NCBI RefSeq assembly: GCF_001665835.1
Contig: NZ_LZSX01000098.1
Location: forward strand, 18,644-82,643
DNA length: 64,000 bases
Direction of reading: 5' to 3'
DNA from: Mycobacterium colombiense
Lineage (GTDB): Bacteria; Actinomycetota; Actinomycetes; Mycobacteriales; Mycobacteriaceae
Each line of letters starts with the position of its first letter. Position 1 is the stretch's first letter. The position numbers and the translations under genes were made by a program. This document shows positions 12,401 to 18,400 of the stretch, piece by piece. The notes under the pieces are model-generated. The model was given only the letters and a program-made list of their open reading frames with translations, was not told the origin of the DNA and made no database searches.

Positions 12401-15400
12401 GCAGCGTGTGGTTACGGATGTCACCGATGAACACCGAGCCGCCGGGGGCCAGCAGGCCCATCGCCTTGTCGATGACCTCGGCCAGGTATCCCGCGTTGGG
12501 GAAGTACTGCACGACAGAGTTGAGAATGACGGTGTCGAAGTGGCCCTGCGGCAGCCCGTCGGTGACATGGGCGGGCTGGGTCAGCAGCTCGACCCGGTCA
12601 CGCCACGGCAGCTGCAGCTGCTCCATGGACCGGGCCAGGTTGTCGATCGCAACGGGCGAAAAGTCGGTCGCGACATACTGATCGCACTGCGGCGCGATCT
12701 GGGACAGCAGCAATCCCGAGCCGGCGCCGATCTCCAGCACGCGCCGCGGCCGCAGCGACATGATCCGATCGACCGTGGCGGCACGCCATTCGACCATCTC
12801 CTCGAGCGGGATCGCCTCGCCGGTGTAGCTGCTGTTCCAACCGCGGAAGTCCTCGCCGAATCCGGCCGCGAGGTCGGCGCCGTACAGGTCGTCGTAGAGG
12901 TGTTGCCACTCCTCGACGTCTTCGGCGTCTTGCCGGACGTCCCGGTCGGTGGTGGTGGCCTGATCCAGCGTCACGTAGGCGACCAGGTGCGAGCCGGTGG
13001 CGCTGTCCTGCACGGTGACGGCGGCCTGGGTGACCTGCGGGCAGGCCAGCAGGGTGTTTTCGATTTCGCCCAGTTCGATGCGCTGTCCGCGCAGTTTGAT
13101 CTGGCTGTCGGCGCGGCCCAGGTAGTCCAGGGTTCCGTCGGGCATCCAGCGCACCAGGTCGCCGGTGCGATACATACGTGTTCCGGGCTCACCGGCCCTG
13201 CCAAATGGGTTGGCCACGAACCGTTCCGCGGTCAGGTCTACCCGGCCCACATAGCCGTGGCCCAAGGCCGGTCCGCTCAGGTACAGCTCGCCCACCACGC
13301 CGACCGGAACCGGGTTCAGCCAGGTGTCGAGCACCCGGGCGCACACGCCCGGAATGGGGGCGCCGATGCGGACGGGTTGCCCGGCGTGCAGCCGGGCGCA
13401 GGTGACCCAGATGGTGGTCTCACTCGGGCCGTAGCCGTTGAACATCTGGCGATCCGGCGCCCAGGCGTCTACCAGCTCCGGCAGGCAGGCCTCTCCGACT
13501 GCGATCAGCGTCTGCAGCCCGTCCAGGCGCGCACGATCCAGCGTCGACACCACGGTCGGGGTCAAGATGGCGGCGGTGACCCGCTGGTTTTGCAGCAGCG
13601 CGGTCAGCGCGTCACCGGCGTATACCTGTGGCGGCGCCACCACGAGCGCCGCACCGGATCCCGCGGCCAGCAACAGTTCTCCGACCGATGCGTCGAAGGT
13701 GGGCGAGGCGACCATCAGCACGCGTGCGCCGGCGTCCAGGCCGAACAGCTCGCGTTGGGCCGCGGCCCAGCCCAGCAGGCCTGTGTGGCTCACCGCCACG
13801 CCCTTGGGGACACCGGTGGAACCCGAGGTGAAGATCAGATACGAGGTGTCGCCCGCGCGCAGCGGTGACAGCCGATCGGCGTCGGTGATCTCCTGCGTGG
13901 GATACCCGGACAGGTCGAGGCCGTCGATGCGCACGATCGGGCGCGCGCCGGCGCCGGCGACTTCGTCGGTGCCGCAGGTCAATACGCACACCGCGTCCAC
14001 GGCGTCCAGCACCGAGGCGATGCGCTCGACCGGGTGGTCCAGATCCACCGGCGCATAGATGCCGCCGGCCTTGACCACCGCCCACCAGGCGACCACCAAC
14101 TCGGCGCACCGGTCAACCGCGACGCCGACGGCGCGCTCCGGCCCGGCACCGGCGTCGATCAGCTTGCGCGCCAAGCGGGTTGACCACTCGTCGAGTTCGC
14201 GATACGTCAATTCCCGCGTGCCGTCGACCACCGCAGGCGCGTCGGCGTCGGCGGCCACCACCTCGGCCAGCAGCTGCGGGGCCACCCCGACCGGTGCCGC
14301 CACGCCGGCGCCGGACAGCTGGTCCAGCACCAACTCGCGGTCGTCACGGTCCAGCAGGTCGATCGATGACAGCCGCCGGCCGGGGTCGGCCGTCATCGCC
14401 ACCAGCACGCGCTGCAGTCGCTCGACGAGCGATCCGATGCCGGCGGCGTCGAACACGTCGGTGTCGAATTCGATGTGCAGGCCGAGTTCGCGGCCCGGCA
14501 GGGCCTCCACCGTCAGCGGGTAGTGGTTGTACTCCCGGTTGCTGAATTCGGCGATGGCCAACCCGTCTTCGCCCAGCGTCATGCCGCTGGCGATCGGGTA
14601 GTTCTCGTACACGAACAGCGTGTCGAAGAGTTGGTCGTGGCCGGTGACGCGGTGAATCTCGCTGAGCGCCAGGTGCTGGTGCTCGAGGGCGTCGTTGTGG
14701 CTGTTCTGCAACTGCGCCAACAGGTCTGCGGTCGTGGTGGTCGCCGTGATGTCGGCGCGCACCGGCACAGTGTTGATGAGCAGCCCGACCATCTGTTCGG
14801 CGTCGTCGACCTCCAGCTGCCCCACCCTGGACCGCGGGGTGCCGAAGACGACGTCGTGCTGACCGGTCAGCGAGGTCAGCACCAGCGCCCAGGCGGCCTG
14901 CAGCACGGTGCTCAAGGTGGTGTGGCAGGAGCGCGCCAGCTCGGTGAGGGCCGCGGTGGTTTGCTCAGGCACGCAAGACTTTTCGAAGCCCCGGCTGCCT
15001 TGCCCCAGTTGTCCTTCCGGTGCGACCAGGGTGGGAGTTTCGAAGCCGTGCAGCACCTCACCCCAGGCCTCGCGGGCCGCGTCGAGGTCTCGAGCGGCCA
15101 GCCAGGTGAGGAACGCCCGGTAGGAGCCGGCCGCGGGCAGCCGCTGGCCGTAGTAGCTGGTGAAGATCTCGCGCAGCAGGATCGGCAGCGACCAGCCGTC
15201 GAGCAGGATGTGGTGATTGGTCAGCACGAACCGGTGCCGACCGTCCGCGGTCCGGATCAGCGCGGCACGGAACGCCGCCTGGCCGGCGAGGTCGCAGACC
15301 GCGGCGCGTTCGGACACGCACAGCTGCTCGATCAGCTCGTCGGCCTCGGCGTCGCCGATTCCGTCGAGTTCGAGGTAGCGCCACTCGACGACCGGATCGG

Positions 15401-18400
15401 CCGGGATGATCTGCACCGGCTCGTCGTACTGCTCGCAGAACAGCGCCGCCAGGTGCGGGTGCCGGTTGACGACGGCGTGCACCGCGTCGCGCAGGCGGTC
15501 GGGGTCCAGCGGTCCGGTGAGGGTGAAATCCAGTTGCACCGCGTACATGTCGTCGCTGCCCTGCGCGGTGCTGGAGTGGAAGAGCAAGCCCTGCTGCAAC
15601 GGGGTCAGCGGCAGGATGTCGGCGATGTGGTGTTGGCGCTGCAGCTCATCGATCTGCTGCTGGCTCAGGCGGGCCGGCGCGATGTCCGACGGGGTCAGGC
15701 CGCCCCCACCGGAACGCACGTGCGCGCACACCCCGGCCAGGGCCTCGAACCACAGCTGGCTCAGCCGGGTGATCTGACTGGCGTCAAGAACCGATGGCGC
15801 CCAGGTCCATTCGGCGTGCAGGTGTGGGCCGGTGCCGGTGTCGATGGTGCCGGCGTTGAGCTCGACGGTGTGCATCAGCGGCATGGGCACCGCCGCGGCG
15901 GCGCCGATCAACGACAGGCCGTCCTGACTGATCCGCCAGCCCTCGCCCGCCGAATCGGACGCCGCGCCTTGACGTCCCAGGTAGTTGAACGCGATCGACG
16001 GGTCGGGACCGGTCAGGTCGACGTCGGTGTTGAGATAACGCAGCAGCCCGTAGGTCAGCGGGTCCGGCAGGGCCCGCAGCTGTTCCTTGGCGCGCTTGAT
16101 CACCGGGCCCAGTGCCGCGTCGCCGCCCGCCACCTGCGCCCAGCGCAGCCCGGCCACTCCCAGCGACACCGGGTACTTGGTGGTGAACCAGCCGACGGTG
16201 CGGGACAGGTCGATGTCCGCGCCGAGTTCCTCGTGGCGTCCGTGGCCCTCGACGTCGATGCCGATCGAGTCGGCGCCTTCACCCAGGAATTCGGCCCAGG
16301 CCAGGCCGAACGCGATCAGCAGGATGTCCTGGATTCCGGCATGGAACGCCGTCGGTACGTCACCGATCAGCGCCCCGGTCGTCTCGGCATCCAGCTCCAC
16401 GGACAGGCGTCCGGCGGACGCATAGGTATCCGCCTCGGGGTCGGCCGCCGGCAGCGCGGCGGGAGTCGCCGTCACCTTCTTCCAGGCGCCCAGCTGGCTC
16501 ACGACGTCGGGACGGTGGGCGTGCTCGGCCAGCACCGTCGACCACCGGGCGAACGACGTGCCCGCCGGCGGCAACTCCACCGGCTGCCCCGCGCTGTGCA
16601 GAGCCCAGGCAATGTTGAGGTCTTCCAACAGGATCCACCACGACACCGCGTCGACGGCCAGGTGGTGAATGATCACCGTCAGCTGGCCGGTGGACTCGAC
16701 CCACAGCGCGCTCAGCATCGTCCCGGCGGCCGGGTTCAACCGCGAGCGCGCTTGCAGCAGCGCGTCGTCGGACAGCTTTTCCACCGATTGCAGGCAATCC
16801 TCGGCCCGCACCGAGCCGGGCTCGGGCACCTGCAGCGACCAGCCGCGGGCTTCGTCGTCGTCGACGCGCAGCCGCAGCATGGCGTGCCGATCCACCAAGG
16901 CCTGCAACACAACTGCGACGTCGGCCGCGGTCACCCCGGCGGGGGCCTGAACCATCACGGTCTGGTTGAACTGATCGATCGGGCCGCCGGCGCTCTCGAT
17001 TCCGTGCAGCCACTGCATGATCGGCGTGGCCAGCACCGGGCCGACGCCCTCGTCGACCACATCGGACGCCCCGTCGCTCACGCCGGCCACCCGGGCCAGC
17101 CGCGCCACGGTCTGTTCGACGAACACGTCGCGGGGCCGGCAGGTCAGGCCGGCGGCGCGCGCCCGCGCCACCACTTGCAGCGACAGGATGCTGTCGCCGC
17201 CGAGCTCGAAGAACGACTGGTCGACGCTGACCCGCTCCACGCCGAGTATCTCGGCATAGATTCCGGCCAGGATCTCCTCGACCGCGTTGCCCGGGGCGCG
17301 GTACTCGCCCGTGCTGTATTCGGGCGCCGGCAGGGCGCGGGTGTCGAGCTTGCCGTTGACCGTCAGGGGCAGCGCCTCGAGCACCACCACCGCGGCCGGC
17401 ACCATATAGGCCGGCAGCCGGTCGGCCAGCGCGGCGCGCGCCTCGACCGGGTCGACGGCCCCGGTGACGTAACCCACGAGCCGCTTGTCTCCGGGGCGGT
17501 CCTCGCGGGCGATCGCCACCGCGGCCCCGACCCCGTCCAGCGCGGCCAGCGCCGCCTGGATCTCGCCGAGTTCGATGCGGTATCCGCGGATCTTGACCTG
17601 CTCGTCCGCGCGTCCCAGATAGCGCAGCTGGTCGTCGTCGCCCCAGCACGCCAGGTCTCCGGTGCGATACATCCGCTCGCCGGGTTGCCCGAACGGGCAG
17701 GCCACGAACCGTGACCCGGTCAGCCCGGACCGGCCCACATAGCCGGCGGCCACCCCGCGACCGGCGACGTACAACTCACCGACCACGCCGGCGGGCACCG
17801 GGCGCAACCACCCGTCGAGGACGAACAACGCCGCCCCCGGCACCGGCGAGCCGATCGGCACCGCACCGGACTCGGCCTGCAGCGGCGCACTGATCGCGAC
17901 GCACATCGTCGTCTCGCTTGGGCCGTACGCGTTGACCATGACGCGCCCGGGCGCCCACCGGTCCACGACCTCGGCCGGACAGGCCTCGGCGCCGATCACC
18001 AGCGCGGTGGAATCGAGCCCCTCCGGCGACAGCATCTGCACGGCGGACGGGGTTTCGCTGTAGACGGTGACCGCTTCGGCAACCAGCAAATCGTGCAAGT
18101 CCTCGGGCGAGCGCGCGACGTCGTCGGGGACGACGACCAACCGCCCGCCGCGCAGCAGCGCACCGAAGATCTCCCACACCGAGAAGTCGAATGCGTAGGA
18201 GTGGCTCTGCGACCACACGCCCGGCGACGGCAGGCCGGCATCCAACGACTCCAGCAGCTGGGTGACGTTGTGGTTGGTGATCGCCACGCCTTTGGGGGTT
18301 CCGGTGGTGCCCGAGGTGTAGATCAGGTACGCGAGGTTGGCCGGATCCGGCGCGGGCAGCGGCGTGCCGGGCTGGGCATCGATACGCGGATCGGCGACGT

